A DNA stretch of 64,000 nt from Mytilisepta virgata (GCA_028015205.1 CM051514.1:8494001-8558000); one strand, 5' to 3'; positions 34,301-42,108 are shown, counted from the stretch's first letter. Notes: generated by a model not told the origin, from the letters alone. A program made the numbers and translations.

Positions 34301-36107
34301 TTCGAGTACAGGTGTCAAAATTTAATATACCATATCTAGATTCGATTTTTTCCTATGCAATTAACCGAAATGACACATCCCACCCCATGCAAATAACCGG
34401 ATTTTTTAACATTAGATGTATAGGAAATGGTTCTGTGCAGAAGAAAGTTATGCAATTAACCGAATTATGCAATTATCCGGTATGCGATTAAGTGGTGTCG
34501 ACTGTACTGAATGAAGTATCAATGCAGCCAGTTCTATATTCAGTAAAATAAACACTAATATTTTGAGGATTTCTAGTTTTTCTTGAACACATTTAGATTT
34601 ATATTAATAACAACAAAAAAACTGAAGGATTAATTGTTTGTTTATGTCAGATTTGAAAAGTTAGATATCACACCTAAAAGTGCTCAGAAAATTAAACCAG
34701 TGCTAGAACGATGGATGCAGGAAGCTGAAGAAAGGTATAGAAATGGTGTAAACAACCTCACAGATTTCATCGGAAGTGAACCGTCAAAGAAGAGAAAACG
34801 AAGGACTTCCTTTACACCTGCAGCTTTAGAAGTTCTCAACAATTTCTTTGAAATAAATACCCATCCATCAGGTAATTAACAATCTATATGATCAGTTATA
34901 GAAAAATATGATAATGTCGATGAAATTTCCCTTCGATTTTATTGATGATTTTCGAAGATTACTAGCAACATATCAGACTACCGCTAATGTCTGCAATATT
35001 TTGTGTAAAATAAAATAAGTAAAATAAATTCATGAAGTACTGTGAGTAAAAGAGATACAATCTGAAAAGATACCAAATTTTATTGATATTGCCAGTTCTT
35101 ACGACAGCATAGTTTAATAGCTTATTTTATAACTGCCTAATTTAACAAGTAATTTATTTATTTGTATCTTAAAATGAGCTTATGCCATGGACAAAAAGTC
35201 AGGTTTATAGATGGATAAACAGGGATAATCAAGGGGACCAAATGTATCCGATTGATAATTTGCAAAGTGGTACATGTAATGTAATATTGCATAATTAAGG
35301 CATCCAAACTATAATAGATCATGACCGTAAATTATTACTTTTGACCAAAAATAACTTTAAGTATAAAGCAGGGATCTTTGTCAGATTGAAATCACTTCGT
35401 TGTTTTTACGTGGTATCCATGAAAATAACTTTGGTCTAATATGTTTACAAAGTTTACCAACCTCCTCGGTGGTCTTGTGGTAGCATGCTCGCTTCGAATG
35501 CGGAAGGTTGAGGGTTCGATCCCCGGCCGGGTAAAACCAAAGACATTAACATTAGTATTTGCTGGTTCTCCCCCAAGCACATGCCATCTAGGAGTAAGAG
35601 CAAAGATCTGCTGGTCAGCTCGGGGTCAGTATAATGTGTCTGAGTTGGGTGATGTCTTCTTGCAGACAGTTACACATTAAAAATCTGGCTCTGCGTGTTG
35701 GCCTAGTACAAAGCAGGGATCATATTCATTAACATACTTGTTCTCGTCCTGATATGCACCTGGCTGCCACTGGACGTTAAACAACAATTCATCCATCCAT
35801 CCATCCATCCAATGTTTGCCAATAATTACCGAGGTCTTTGTCATTATATTGTACGGAACATCTGTGACATTTGGAAGAATCATGTGGTCATTTACGGTCT
35901 GGATACCTTAATCAGTCATCTTATCAGCTGAAACATGTTATAATATCCATACAACAATGTATTACAAGGTTTTCTGTTGTAGGTGCTGAAATGACAGAGT
36001 TGTCAGAAAAACTCAACTATGACAGAGAAGTTATTCGTGTGTGGTTCTGTAACAAAAGACAAGCTTTAAAAAATACCATAAAAAAGTTAAAGCAGGAAAC
36101 CCCATAA
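8737..36107 (+). CDS. POU6F: POU class 6 homeobox transcription factor, nine coding exons (spliced span)
   Basis: Joining 8737-8841, 12222-12396, 14837-14971, 19298-19459, 20490-20620, 22312-22474, 32220-32397, 34651-34871 and 35983-36107 gives one open frame of 464 codons plus TAA. Every junction has GT..AG and matching phase. Residues 1-304 are rich in Ser, Thr, Gln, Leu and Pro, as in POU6F activation regions. Residues 305-379 form the POU-specific domain (INLDEIKEFAKQFKIRRLSL, then QTQVGQAL and SQSAICRFEKLDITPKSA). A short linker leads to the homeodomain at 397-456 (RTSF at 401-404, then VWFCNKRQ). INL..FAK..KIRRLSLGLTQTQVGQAL and the KLNYDREV block are typical of class 6, not classes 1-5. 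The product should be a nuclear, sequence-specific DNA-binding regulator; in other animals class 6 acts mainly in neural differentiation. Homeodomain residue 52 is Lys where vertebrate POU6F has Arg. The 5' end and alternative promoters are not visible. Confidence 0.95.
9246..9278 (+). repeat. T18-G15 homopolymer junction in POU6F intron 1
   Basis: Eighteen T are followed directly by fifteen G. The rest of intron 1 (8842-12221) is AT-rich, with no other feature I could support. Confidence 0.85.
12222..12396 (+). CDS. POU6F: POU6F coding exon 2
   Basis: Acceptor TTTATTTACAG, phase 0 in; donor CATG|GTGAGG, phase 1 out. It encodes residues 36-93, starting DVMLSATSTQSPLATVSS, rich in Ser, Thr and Met. 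A second possible donor GGTAAA lies 7 nt downstream, but only the first one joins in frame to the next exon. The open frame continues past the donor to 12620 without domain content. Confidence 0.85.
12738..13205. repeat. MITE of the ACTGTAAATT family, copy 1 (intron 2)
   Basis: Terminal inverted repeats: the left end reads TTACTGTAAATTTTGAAATT, the right end TTTCCATATTTACAGTAA. GCAATAAT/ATTATTGC motifs fill the subterminal parts. At 468 bp it is the longest member here. It is recognised by comparison with copies at 15202, 49061 and 51918. Confidence 0.8.
14837..14971 (+). CDS. POU6F: POU6F coding exon 3
   Basis: Acceptor TTTCTTTGCAG, phase 1 in; donor ACTG|GTAAGC, phase 1 out. At 135 nt it is a multiple of three, so skipping would keep the frame. 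It encodes a Gln/Ser/Pro-rich segment containing ASLSSPSHLFGQPQ and GHGAVQQLLIPVST. Confidence 0.85.
15202..15413. repeat. MITE of the ACTGTAAATT family, copy 2 (intron 3)
   Basis: The left end is ATACTGTAAATTCGGAAATT, the right end ATTTCTGAGTTTACAGTAT. It has internal GCGACAGGGTTG and TTTGGTCTAAGATGAC blocks shared almost base for base with 49061-49272. Length is 212 bp, the same as that copy. It abuts the next element. Confidence 0.88.
15414..15592. repeat. Degenerate pogo/Tigger-like MITE (intron 3)
   Basis: It starts ACAGTTGACTATCTTTATCT and ends AAAGAGAATTGACTGT, a diverged inverted pair. The internal part resembles the reverse complement of 40442-40620. It sits directly against the preceding MITE. 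Confidence 0.65.
15593..17434. other. Intron 3 sequence, little recognised
   Basis: AT-rich. The stretch 16780-17180 contains GGAACTTCTGTATATC and GGGGCTCCACTGTATAT at its two ends, plus several TTTTCGGAGG/GTTTTTGGAGG phrases. It looks like another decayed inverted-end element, but I cannot delimit it. Confidence 0.35.
17435..18705 (+). repeat. AGCTCAC-family interspersed repeat, copy 2 (intron 3)
   Basis: The head AGCTCACCTGGCC..GGCCATGTGAGCT forms a 13-bp-stem hairpin, followed by a CCGTCGTCGTCGTCGT tract. The tail has GGTGAGCGATACAGGCT and ends GTGAGCCTCTTGTTTT. Internal modules of about 300 bp repeat the phrase AACTCAAAAACCGTTACAGA. The second half matches 1500-2087 almost exactly. Confidence 0.88.
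19298..19459 (+). CDS. POU6F: POU6F coding exon 4
   Basis: Acceptor TTTTAACAG, phase 1 in; donor AATA|GTAAGT, phase 1 out. At 162 nt it is a multiple of three. It encodes NGQQQFISIPVSLATGG followed by a Gln/Ile/Thr/Leu-rich stretch. Such segments are typical of transactivation regions, though that role is inferred. Confidence 0.87.
20050..20170 (+). repeat. Repeat fragment shared with 51255-51350 (intron 4)
   Basis: The block ATACCTAATGAGCAAA, followed by GACAGACAAACCTGGGAA and ACAACCACAAG, recurs in the intergenic region. It has no open frame and is of unknown class. Confidence 0.7.
20490..20620 (+). CDS. POU6F: POU6F coding exon 5
   Basis: Acceptor TGTTATACAG, phase 1 in; donor CAGCAG|GTAAAA, phase 0 out. 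It encodes a Ser run, then LGLASQLSNLPSLLTANAQ and SQILALGQQ. The antisense open frame at 20223-20573 is a shadow of it. A SINE begins about 70 nt after its donor. Confidence 0.87.
20690..21016 (+). repeat. tRNA-derived SINE with (ATCC)n tail, copy 1 (intron 5)
   Basis: The tRNA-like head has an A box in GGTGGTTAGGTGGTG and a B box GGTTCGATCCC. The body carries ACCAAAGACATTAA, and the tail is CATCCATCC. A perfect 12-bp duplication TCTTAAGACTTC flanks it (20678-20689 and 21017-21028), the expected mark of LINE-mediated insertion. The head resembles tRNA-Glu, which is my estimate only. Confidence 0.88.
22032..22288 (+). repeat. tRNA-derived SINE with AAAC-rich tail, copy 1 (intron 5)
   Basis: A-box-like TCGGTGGCCGAGTAGTTTAG and a B-box region GTGAGTTACGAATCTCA (an extra base disturbs GTTCGAATC). 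The body has AAGGTCGGTGGTTCTC and AAATGTGCTGAAAA, and the tail is AAACAAACAA. A 10-bp duplication TAATTTGATT flanks it (22022-22031 and 22289-22298). It ends only 14 nt before the exon 6 acceptor, so the target duplication itself forms part of the splice-site approach. Confidence 0.88.
22312..22474 (+). CDS. POU6F: POU6F coding exon 6
   Basis: Acceptor GATGACTTACAG, phase 0 in; donor CCAC|GTAAGT, phase 1 out. It encodes VLNPLTLTPAASSSSTSNSQ, then a Ser/Thr/Pro-rich region with SPTTPKRLSLVSQSPT and the closing PPSVSQLLP. The SPTTPKR stretch offers several proline-directed phosphorylation-type sites (inference). Confidence 0.9.
22475..22931. other. Start of intron 6, partial exon echo
   Basis: 22540-22605 repeats phrases of exon 6 (ACACAAAGTCCCACATCAA and GATGGTT), so it looks like an old local duplication of exon 6 sequence. 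22620-22720 ends with GGTGAGAGATACAGGCTCAT, an AGCTCAC-family tail fragment. No coding exon is supported. Confidence 0.5.
22988..23080 (+). repeat. Two consecutive hairpin heads
   Basis: ATGTCGCCCCG..CGGGACGACAT at 22988-23019 and ATGTCCCCGAC..GTCGGGGACAT at 23048-23080, each followed by ATATTGTT and a CCGTTTCTT phrase. Confidence 0.85.
23118..24517 (+). repeat. A-type body, copy 1, with 128-bp GCCGCCATTTT modules
   Basis: It starts at TTCTTCCGTCAACCTGATGC and carries about four modules of 128 bp, each with GTAATGGCCGCCATTTTCAA and CTTGGTATACAGGGTATA. A roughly 690-bp unique block follows, then a tail with two palindromes (TCTTCAACTTGTTGAAGA and ACGTTTCGCGAAACGT) ending in TTTTAATT. Confidence 0.85.
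24518..24697 (+). repeat. Three identical 60-bp hairpin heads in tandem
   Basis: ATGTCGCCCCGAACGTAGTC heads at 24518, 24578 and 24638 are identical over the full 60-bp period. Confidence 0.92.
24698..26830 (+). repeat. B-type bodies, four tandem copies of about 510 bp
   Basis: Each copy starts with a (TTTC)n run and CCAATGATTTTTGTCCGGCT and ends GCTCGCAATTGCAATTCTAG. A shared reference point recurs at 24997, 25595, 26105 and 26615: spacing 598 (includes an extra head at 25220), then 510 and 510. Copies are nearly identical. Two shortened copies follow at 26834-27022 and 28566-28756. Confidence 0.88.
27162..28561 (+). repeat. A-type body, copy 2 (4,044-bp offset from copy 1)
   Basis: By eye it is identical to 23118-24517 over the lines compared, including the unique 690-bp block. 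It lies behind two ATGTCCCCGAC heads (27032, 27092). Confidence 0.85.
28836..30765 (+). repeat. A-type bodies, copies 3 and 4 (970-bp tandem)
   Basis: Both copies (28836-29795 and 29806-30765) lack the 690-bp block of copies 1-2 and instead carry extra 128-bp modules. Both end in the two-palindrome tail. They are nearly identical to each other. Confidence 0.85.
30900..32140 (+). repeat. Tandem repeat, about 135-bp unit, about 9 copies
   Basis: The marker CCCTATAACCATATATATTA recurs every 135 bp or so from about 30995 to 32090. Each unit has a G-run phrase (AAGGGGGGTCTGAGGGG) and a C-run phrase (CCGCCCCCCTCAAATGAC). This array is the body of the outer element of the complex. Confidence 0.9.
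32220..32397 (+). CDS. POU6F: POU6F coding exon 7: most of the POU-specific domain
   Basis: Acceptor TTGTTATTATAG, phase 1 in; donor TTGCAG|GTATGA, phase 2 out. It encodes residues 291-350. The POU-specific domain starts at INLDEIKEF (305) and includes the recognition helix region TEGPAYSQSAICR. The acceptor lies about 20 nt after the terminal hairpin of the intron-6 repeat complex. Confidence 0.97.
32513..32935 (+). repeat. Repeat fragment, ATACCCCGGCT type (intron 7)
   Basis: TTATACCCCGGCTCTGAAGG with a following GAGGTATAC looks like another hairpin-type head, then CCGTCTTTCCATTCGTCTG and two internal units sharing TTCTCAGCAACTAC. Truncated; the class is unknown. Confidence 0.5.
33038..33312 (+). 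repeat. tRNA-derived SINE with AAAC tail, copy 2 (intron 7)
   Basis: A box in TGGCCGAGTGGTCTAGG, intact B box GAGTTCGAATCTC. The body has CCTACCGAAGGTCGGTGG, and the tail is AAACAAACAAACAA. This is the best-preserved member here, with internal polymerase III promoter boxes intact by sequence. A clear target duplication was not seen. Confidence 0.85.
33348..34506. repeat. DNA-transposon-like MITE with ATGCAATTAACCG ends (intron 7)
   Basis: The left end TACAGTGGATTCCGGTTATT and right end TTAAGTGGTGTCGACTGTA are imperfect inverted repeats with TA at both edges. ATGCAATTAAGCGG and ATGCAATTAACCG motifs sit just inside. About 1.16 kb with no transposase. A pogo/Tc1-like affiliation is inferred from the ends. 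Confidence 0.6.
34651..34871 (+). CDS. POU6F: POU6F coding exon 8: end of POU-specific domain, linker, start of homeodomain
   Basis: Acceptor TTTATGTCAG, phase 2 in; donor TCAG|GTAATT, phase 1 out. It encodes FEKLDITPKSAQKIKPVLER, the linker with NLTDFIGSEPSKK, and homeodomain helix 1 up to THPSG. Basic KKRKRR at the homeodomain N-arm is a probable nuclear localisation signal. Confidence 0.97.
35026..35158 (+). repeat. 133-bp direct repeat, left copy (intron 8)
   Basis: Matches 38116-38248 with only a few mismatches (shared ATGAAGTACTGTGAGTAAAA and GATATTGCCAGTTCTTAC). The pair brackets the terminal homeobox exon. Confidence 0.88.
35459..35812 (+). repeat. tRNA-derived SINE with (ATCC)n tail, copy 2 (intron 8)
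   Basis: A box in GGTGGTCTTGTGGTAGCATG, B box GGGTTCGATCCCC. The body AACCAAAGACATTAA is shared with 20690-21016, and the tail CATCCATCCATCCATCC ends about 170 nt before the last coding exon. Confidence 0.88.
35983..36107 (+). CDS. POU6F: POU6F terminal coding exon: homeodomain helices 2-3 and stop
   Basis: Acceptor TTTTCTGTTGTAG, phase 1 in. It encodes AEMTELSEKLNYDREV and the recognition helix VIRVWFCNKRQ. Trp48, Phe49, Cys50, Asn51 and Arg53 of the homeodomain are intact; residue 52 is Lys. The frame ends KLKQETP and TAA at 36105. Confidence 0.97.
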
Positions 36108-36297
36108 CATGTTATAGTTTTCAGAAGAATCATGTCCATATTTTCCTATTTTATGGGAGTCTACTGTATTCAGAAAATGTACCAGATAATTACTACTTTG
36201 TTCATAGAGCAAAAAAATGAAAGTGTATTAAAAACCAACATGGTTCTGACCTATTGTTTTAAGCTCACCTGGTCAATGGACAATCTCATGCAGTAAG
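36108..36297 (+). other. POU6F: POU6F 3' untranslated region (start)
   Basis: Follows the TAA. A possible polyadenylation hexamer ATTAAA lies at 36227-36232. The true cleavage site cannot be fixed from sequence; transcription may run into the SINE behind it. Confidence 0.45.
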
Positions 36298-36722
36298 AGG
36301 GGCTATGGTGGCCAAGTGGTGTAGGTAGCTTGTTTAACTACTAATGATTGCTAGTCTGTCAACACTGAGATTGTGACTTCGAATCCAGCTTGTGGCCAGC
36401 CAGGTGTGTTCGACTCCAATCTGATTTGAGTTTTCCTGTCTTTTGTTTTCTCAGGATTTTCTGGCCTTCTCCACCAATAGATGTGCTGAAAGTCACGTAA
36501 AATCCCATTAAATCATTCCCTTTGGGTTTTCTGGCCTTCTCCACCATTAAATCATTCCCTGTGGGTTTTCCAGCCTTCTCCACCAATAATCCCAACAAAT
36601 AAATCCCTCTGGGTTTTCTGGCCTTCTCCACCAATAATCCCAGTAAATCAATCCCTCTGGGTTTTCCGGCCTTCTCTGCCGATAGATGTACTGAAAATCA
36701 CGTAAAATCCCAATAAATTAAT
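36298..36722 (+). repeat. tRNA-derived SINE with internally amplified 3' body
   Basis: The head TATGGTGGCCAAGTGGTGTA and B-box-like GACTTCGAATCC are diverged. The phrase GGGTTTTCTGGCCTTCTCCA is repeated about four to five times between 36450 and 36680, separated by CACCAATAATCCC-like stretches. This member has therefore expanded its 3' part in tandem. Confidence 0.75.
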
Positions 36723-36870
36723 CAGTTGTCTGGTTATTGGACAATATGACCTACTGTTATTGGACAATATGACCTACTGTTATTGGACACTATGACCTAC
36801 TGTAATTGCATTGAATATTTTGTTGTTATTACATATGTCTGAAAATATCTTCATTTTCATTAACTCCATT

Positions 36871-37112
36871 GGGGGTCTCGGTGGCCGAGTGGTCTGGGTA
36901 GTTCTTCATGACTACTAGCCTGTCAATGCTGAGATTGTGAGTTCGAATCTCACCTGTGGCGGAGTGTGTTCAACTCCAATCTTAATTGACAAAGATTGCC
37001 AATTTTCCTACCGAAGGTCAGTGGTTATCTCCGGGTACTCTGGCTTCCTCCACCAATAAAAACTGGCCCCTGCGAAATGGCCAAATGTGCTGAAAACTCC
37101 GTTAAACAAACA
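36871..37112 (+). repeat. tRNA-derived SINE with AAAC tail, copy with 12-bp target duplication
   Basis: A box in GGTGGCCGAGTGGTCTGG, B box GAGTTCGAATCTC, tail TTAAACAAACA. It is flanked by perfect ATTAACTCCATT duplications (36859-36870 and 37113-37124). This is the clearest insertion footprint in the window. Confidence 0.92.
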
Positions 37113-37789
37113 ATTAACTCCATTGAAATTACAGCCCTGGGTAAACTTTCAAATTTTTTCCAAGCATGCTACATTATCACACATACCTGGTCAGTTGTGA
37201 AAAAAGATGCTATTTAACATTATAGGAATGTGTCACTACTGACATGGCAGCCAAAAACTTTTTACAATTTCCAAACAAAATATTATGTATTGTATCCTAT
37301 GATTGTTCAGTTTCCAAGTGAGCTATTTACATGTAGGTTCAAACCATGGTTTGTAAATAACCTTCAGCTGTTTTTAATTTCAAATGCTTGACTTTTTCAT
37401 GCATGAATAGAGTCCAAAGGAGCGAGGTTCTTCAGCTAAATAATGAGCGAGTTCAAATAATCCAAGAGTTTCTGCATAATTGAACAGAACTTTTCTAAGT
37501 CTGCTGATTGTTTATTTTATTTTAAATAGGAAATAGAGAACAATGTGCCAATTTGTGAAAGGGTGTATTCCTTTATGTTTATTATTGTCTGAGCAGCTAT
37601 TTAGTGATGTCACAATTTAGACGTATTCTTACAACATAACATGTTTGATATCAGTGGGGAGTCATACAAATCAGGGATTGTTCATTATGGTTTCTTTATT
37701 ACACATAGCAACAAGGCTTTTGGTACAGCATTTCCGTTTTTCTTCTTGCCTGAGAAAAACATCTCTGATCTTCCACAGCCATGGAGGAA

Positions 37790-38056
37790 AATATTTACTA
37801 AGGTCAGTTATGATTTCATAATTGGTTGAAACCAATGTTTATTTATTGTTTTTGTCTAACTGATGTAATATTTTATTAACTTTGCATTTGTCCATCCAAT
37901 GTCCTGTTAACTGTTCTTTGTGTTGTAATATTTACTGAGGTCAGTTATTATTTCATAATTGGTTGGAGCCAATGATTATTTATTGTTTTTGTCTAACTGA
38001 TGTAATATTTTATTACCTTTCCAATGTCCTGTTAACTGTTCCTTGTGTCGTAATAG
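37790..38056 (+). repeat. Tandem duplication, two units of about 130-139 bp
   Basis: Both units carry AGGTCAGTTAT, TTTCATAATTGGTTG, TTTTTGTCTAACTGATGTAA and CCAATGTCCTGTTAACTGTT. The second unit is slightly shorter. Confidence 0.85.
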
Positions 38057-38115
38057 TGAAGTATAGTTTTTGGCCATTGACAGTCCATATTTTTTATAGT
38101 TACCTTTTATTTCAT

Positions 38116-38248
38116 AAATTAATGAAGTACTGTGAGTAAAAGAGATCCAATCTGAAAAGATACCAAATTTTATTGATATTGCCAGTTCTTACAACAACAT
38201 AGTTTAATAGCTTATTTTATAACTGCCTAATTTAACAACTAATTTATT
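38116..38248 (+). repeat. 133-bp direct repeat, right copy
   Basis: Partner of 35026-35158, displaced by 3,090 bp. Confidence 0.88.
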
Positions 38249-39929
38249 GTGATGGATAGTTCTATATCCTGTTTACAGTACAGTGTTTTATTGAAAATTT
38301 ACATTAATTATATTTCATTGAATATAATTGAATTTTTAACTATAAATCAGTGAAATATATTTTCATAATGATTAACCACACAAAAATTTGAAATAATAAA
38401 ATTCTATATGGTCGAACCAGCAAATTTTTACCAAACCAGATGATTGCCACAGAAATAAATGAAATTAATTTTGATTTATCTCCCCACTACCTATCAGTTT
38501 TTTTAGCATCACAGGGAAGACAATGTATGATACTGTGATCTATAATTTTTGTCTAGAAAACTTAAAATTGAATAGAATTGTCTATTGATTATAAGGCAAT
38601 ACTTGGTTCCTATGAAAACCCCACTGATATCATATTACAGTACCCAAATTGCAAATCAAAAAAGATATTCCTTTTACCGCAAAATTGCCTCGGACGTATA
38701 ATTGAAATTTAACTTTACTTATTTTTACATATTTGTTATTATTGTTAGATATTTGTTAACTGAGTATTGTATATTAATGTAGATGTGTATGTAATTTTTT
38801 CCATTTTAAATTGAAACAAATTGTGCAATATCAACTTTTGTCTCAAAATGTTTACCACCCAGAAATTTATTTCAGCTATATAAGTACTGGATTTCATACC
38901 AGTAGTATTTAACTATAAGTTTTTATTTTGTACCTTTTAATTATGATTTATAACTAATAATGACTTTGTTGACAAAACAGGAGGAGTACAATTAGGGTTC
39001 CAAAAGTACTTCAAATGGATTGATCTGTACAGGAAATCCACGAAAATTTGTGTTCCACGATTAATAAGTGTTTCACAGTATTTAAAAACTTTAGTCTTAT
39101 CACAAAGCCTAACAATAAACCAGATGGTATAATGATTGACAAACACAAAAAAAGATTTGTTCCATTGGCAGACATAATTCAAAACAGCCGTATTTTGTTT
39201 TTCTTGTATACGCATTAGTTTGTTACGTGGCGATGTATGCAGTTTGGGTACTGTGAGAGGTTGTTTGACGTTGTGATTATTTTGTTGTTGTTAGTGTTAT
39301 ATATTTTATAGTCTGATATTGTTAGGATTTTTAATGATTTTATTATTTTGGTCAGGATTTGTTATAAGCTTATACAATTTTTTATATGATGAACCATTTT
39401 TCATTCATTTGTGCAATATAGAATTAGCATTTTATAATATATATATGCTGTATAGGCATTATTTATTATTTTGTCCAATTATAAAATGTAGAACAATAAT
39501 TGTCTGATATATCTGTGTGTTATCATTTAAACTTATTTTATCTGTTAATCCAAGCCAGTTTGTATAATGTTATATGGATCTAGATCTGATTTTAATCTAA
39601 TCTTAATCACATTCATATTTGTTCATTTGCCTCATTGACAAATAATTAGGAGATAACTGTGTTGAATTTTAATACTTGCTGCCATCAGTTTTGGATATGG
39701 TGACGATGAACTGGTGGGGCTAGTAAACAGATATTTGCAATCATCAAATCAAAAACTGATGCCATCAAATATACAGATACAATACAATAATCATCATTCT
39801 GATGCACATGTAAAGACTTTTACTAAAAAGGAGATTTTTGAATTCAGGATGTGATGTATTGCATGTACCATTAACTCAGAGGGCATAAATTGCAGACCTG
39901 ATAGCTTGAAATGAGCCATGTCATCCAAG
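38249..39929. other. Intergenic, little recognised
   Basis: AT-rich. 39670-39795 contains GGTGACGATGAACTGG and CTAGTAAACAGATATTTGCA, a degenerate relative of the foldback at 62038-62163. The open frame at 38937-39215 (minus) shows no domain. Confidence 0.4.
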
Positions 39930-40265
39930 GAACAACAAACAATGCATTAGAATTTTTTTTACTGTCCAATGAAAATCAGTGTAACAAGAAACATTGCATT
40001 AGAAATATTTCTTTACTATCCAATGAAAATCAGTGTAATAACAAACATTGCATTAGAAATATTTTTTTTACTATCCAATGAAAATCAGTGTAACAACAAA
40101 CATTGCATTAGAAAAATTTTTTTACTATCCAATGAAAATCAGTGTAACAACAAACATTGCATTAGAATTTTTTTTACCATCCAATGAAAATCAGTGTAAC
40201 AATAAACATTGCATTAGAACATCCAATGTAAATCAGTTTAACAACAAACATTGCATTAGAATAAT
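39930..40265 (+). repeat. Tandem repeat, about 54-bp unit, about 6 copies
   Basis: The phrase CCAATGAAAATCAGTGTAAC recurs near 39966, 40020, 40075, 40129 and 40181, followed each time by AAACATTGCATTAGAA and a T-run. Spacings are 52-55 bp, with a last short unit of 41 bp. Identity is high, so it is a minisatellite. Confidence 0.9.
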
Positions 40266-40441
40266 TTTTCTACTGTTGCAGAATCTAAACCTACAAAAAT
40301 GTCAATGTATATTTGCTCCTTTAAACTAAAATTGCTCCAGAAACTTAATTATACACAATGCTGTTATACATGTCTAAAAGATATTCTGTATTGTAATATT
40401 TATTCCTGTAGAAAAAACTATTCTAAAATTTTTAAACATAT

Positions 40442-40620
40442 ACAGTCAACTCTCGTTATGTCGAATACATTGGGACCTGAAAATCTAGTTCGACTTAAGC
40501 AAAAATTCGAGATATCAGGAGTAAATCTGTATAGTTGCTGCTGTTTAGGGTCCAAACAGATAATTTGAGGTATCCGGAATTTCCACTTAAATGTGTTTGA
40601 GATAACGAGAGTCAACTGAA
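40442..40620. repeat. pogo/Tigger-like MITE
   Basis: The left end CAGTCAACTCTCGTTATGTC and right end GATAACGAGAGTCAACTGA are inverted repeats of about 22-24 bp with TA nearby. 179 bp, no open transposase. Relatives are at 15414 and 50338. Confidence 0.82.
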
Positions 40621-41859
40621 TATCAAATAATTTGGTTTAATTTTGTATACACTTTATGCAACACAGTGATACCTAATTTAAGAAATATCCAAGGACAAAT
40701 TTTTTTGATTCTTTGGAGAGAAAACATTGGTTGAAGAATAGAAGAATTTTTATATGTATGACAGAAAGTTCTCCCGAATTTGCTTAGCAAATCATTAGCT
40801 TATTCCAAATTCCTTCTATGCTTTCACCCATGTAAATATGTATTATTTCATGGATTCAGACCAACATTTCAGTGGGCATGATGATGGATCTGTTTATGAG
40901 TTCCCACTACACTATATACAAATCCTTATGGTTTTTATCCATTTAATAAGAATTATTATATTGTACATATGGTTGTGTAAATTTTGATGTGGTTTCCTGC
41001 TGAAAGGTTGTAATTTAACAATTTTTTTTTCAGAGGGATAAAGATGCTTATTTAAAAAGAATTTTTTGTTTATTGTTTAAATTTATTTTATTCCCCCATT
41101 AGAAAATGCAGATTCCTGTACTATTATATCGTTATGTGAAGATACATGTAAGAAAGTTTTGTGTATGAAATGTAGACGGTTAAAATCCCACACTGTCTTC
41201 CATGAAATCCAACAAAATCCAAGTAGACAGGGAAGCAGTTTGATTTCATCAATTTTTGTCATAATATAACAGTACAATACAGATATATCAGACATTTTGT
41301 TATTTCAGTGTACAAATATACATTTATTATTTATTTGATCATTTTTTATAATATAGTTGAATAGACCTCATTCCAATTTAACATTTAATACCACCCCTTG
41401 ATTTCAAGCTATGGCTATCATGCTTTATAAATGTGTCACAATAAATCCAAACTATGTTGTTTATTGATGCAATAAATTAGTTTACAATGTACTAATTGCC
41501 TTGGGAATTTGACATTATCTCGCATATAAAATAAAGGTAAAAATCTGGCTATTTTAGCATGTCCCATTATACCAGATAGAAATCAGGGGAGGTAATAAAT
41601 GTTAAAATTTGAAAGGTTGTCAATTATCATCATGTACTAATGTTTGTTGTCCAATTGACTACTTATCTATCTGCTTCACATTTTTGTACAGTTGTCTTCT
41701 TAGTGTAAAATTGTTCTTCTATGTTTATTTTTATTTTTTCATTGGTTATCGAAATATTTATGAAATAGATAAATTAGAGAATTTTTGTCAATATGTGTGT
41801 ACTTGTATCTGTTTTGTAGTGTCTCAGTATTCCTTTATAAAATAATCTTGAAAGAAAGG
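40621..41859. other. Intergenic, nothing recognised
   Basis: AT-rich. Several open frames on both strands have AT-driven composition only. Confidence 0.4.
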
Positions 41860-41930
41860 TTAGGGAGCAACCATTTAATTTTTATGGGGGACTAGGATCC
41901 CTCCATAAAAATCAAATGGTTGCTCCCTTA
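41860..41930. repeat. Short foldback element
   Basis: The arms AGGGAGCAACCATTTAATTT and AAATCAAATGGTTGCTCCCT pair over about 30 bp around CTAGGA. A one-arm relative is at 47333 (AGGGAGCAGCCATTTGATTT). Confidence 0.88.
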
Positions 41931-42108
41931 TAGCAAAAATATTCCATCTCATTAGTGTATGTATAATTTATATTTTTTATTTTATATTGTCAATTTTGTT
42001 TTCATTTTTTAACTTTAATAGTGCTATTGAAAACTGAATTTCTTACCATTTTGAGGTAAAAGGTTAAAAGAATTTCATATTTGCAATCTCAAAGGTAAAA
42101 TATTTATT

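Noticed and set aside
34210..34491. 93-codon open frame between POU6F exons 7 and 8
   Set aside because: It lies inside the 33348-34506 MITE and reads through its inverted end; composition is AT-driven.
39930..40265. Regularly spaced repeats resembling a CRISPR array
   Set aside because: Whole units, not just short repeats, are alike, there are no unique spacers, and the DNA is animal nuclear sequence; it is a minisatellite.
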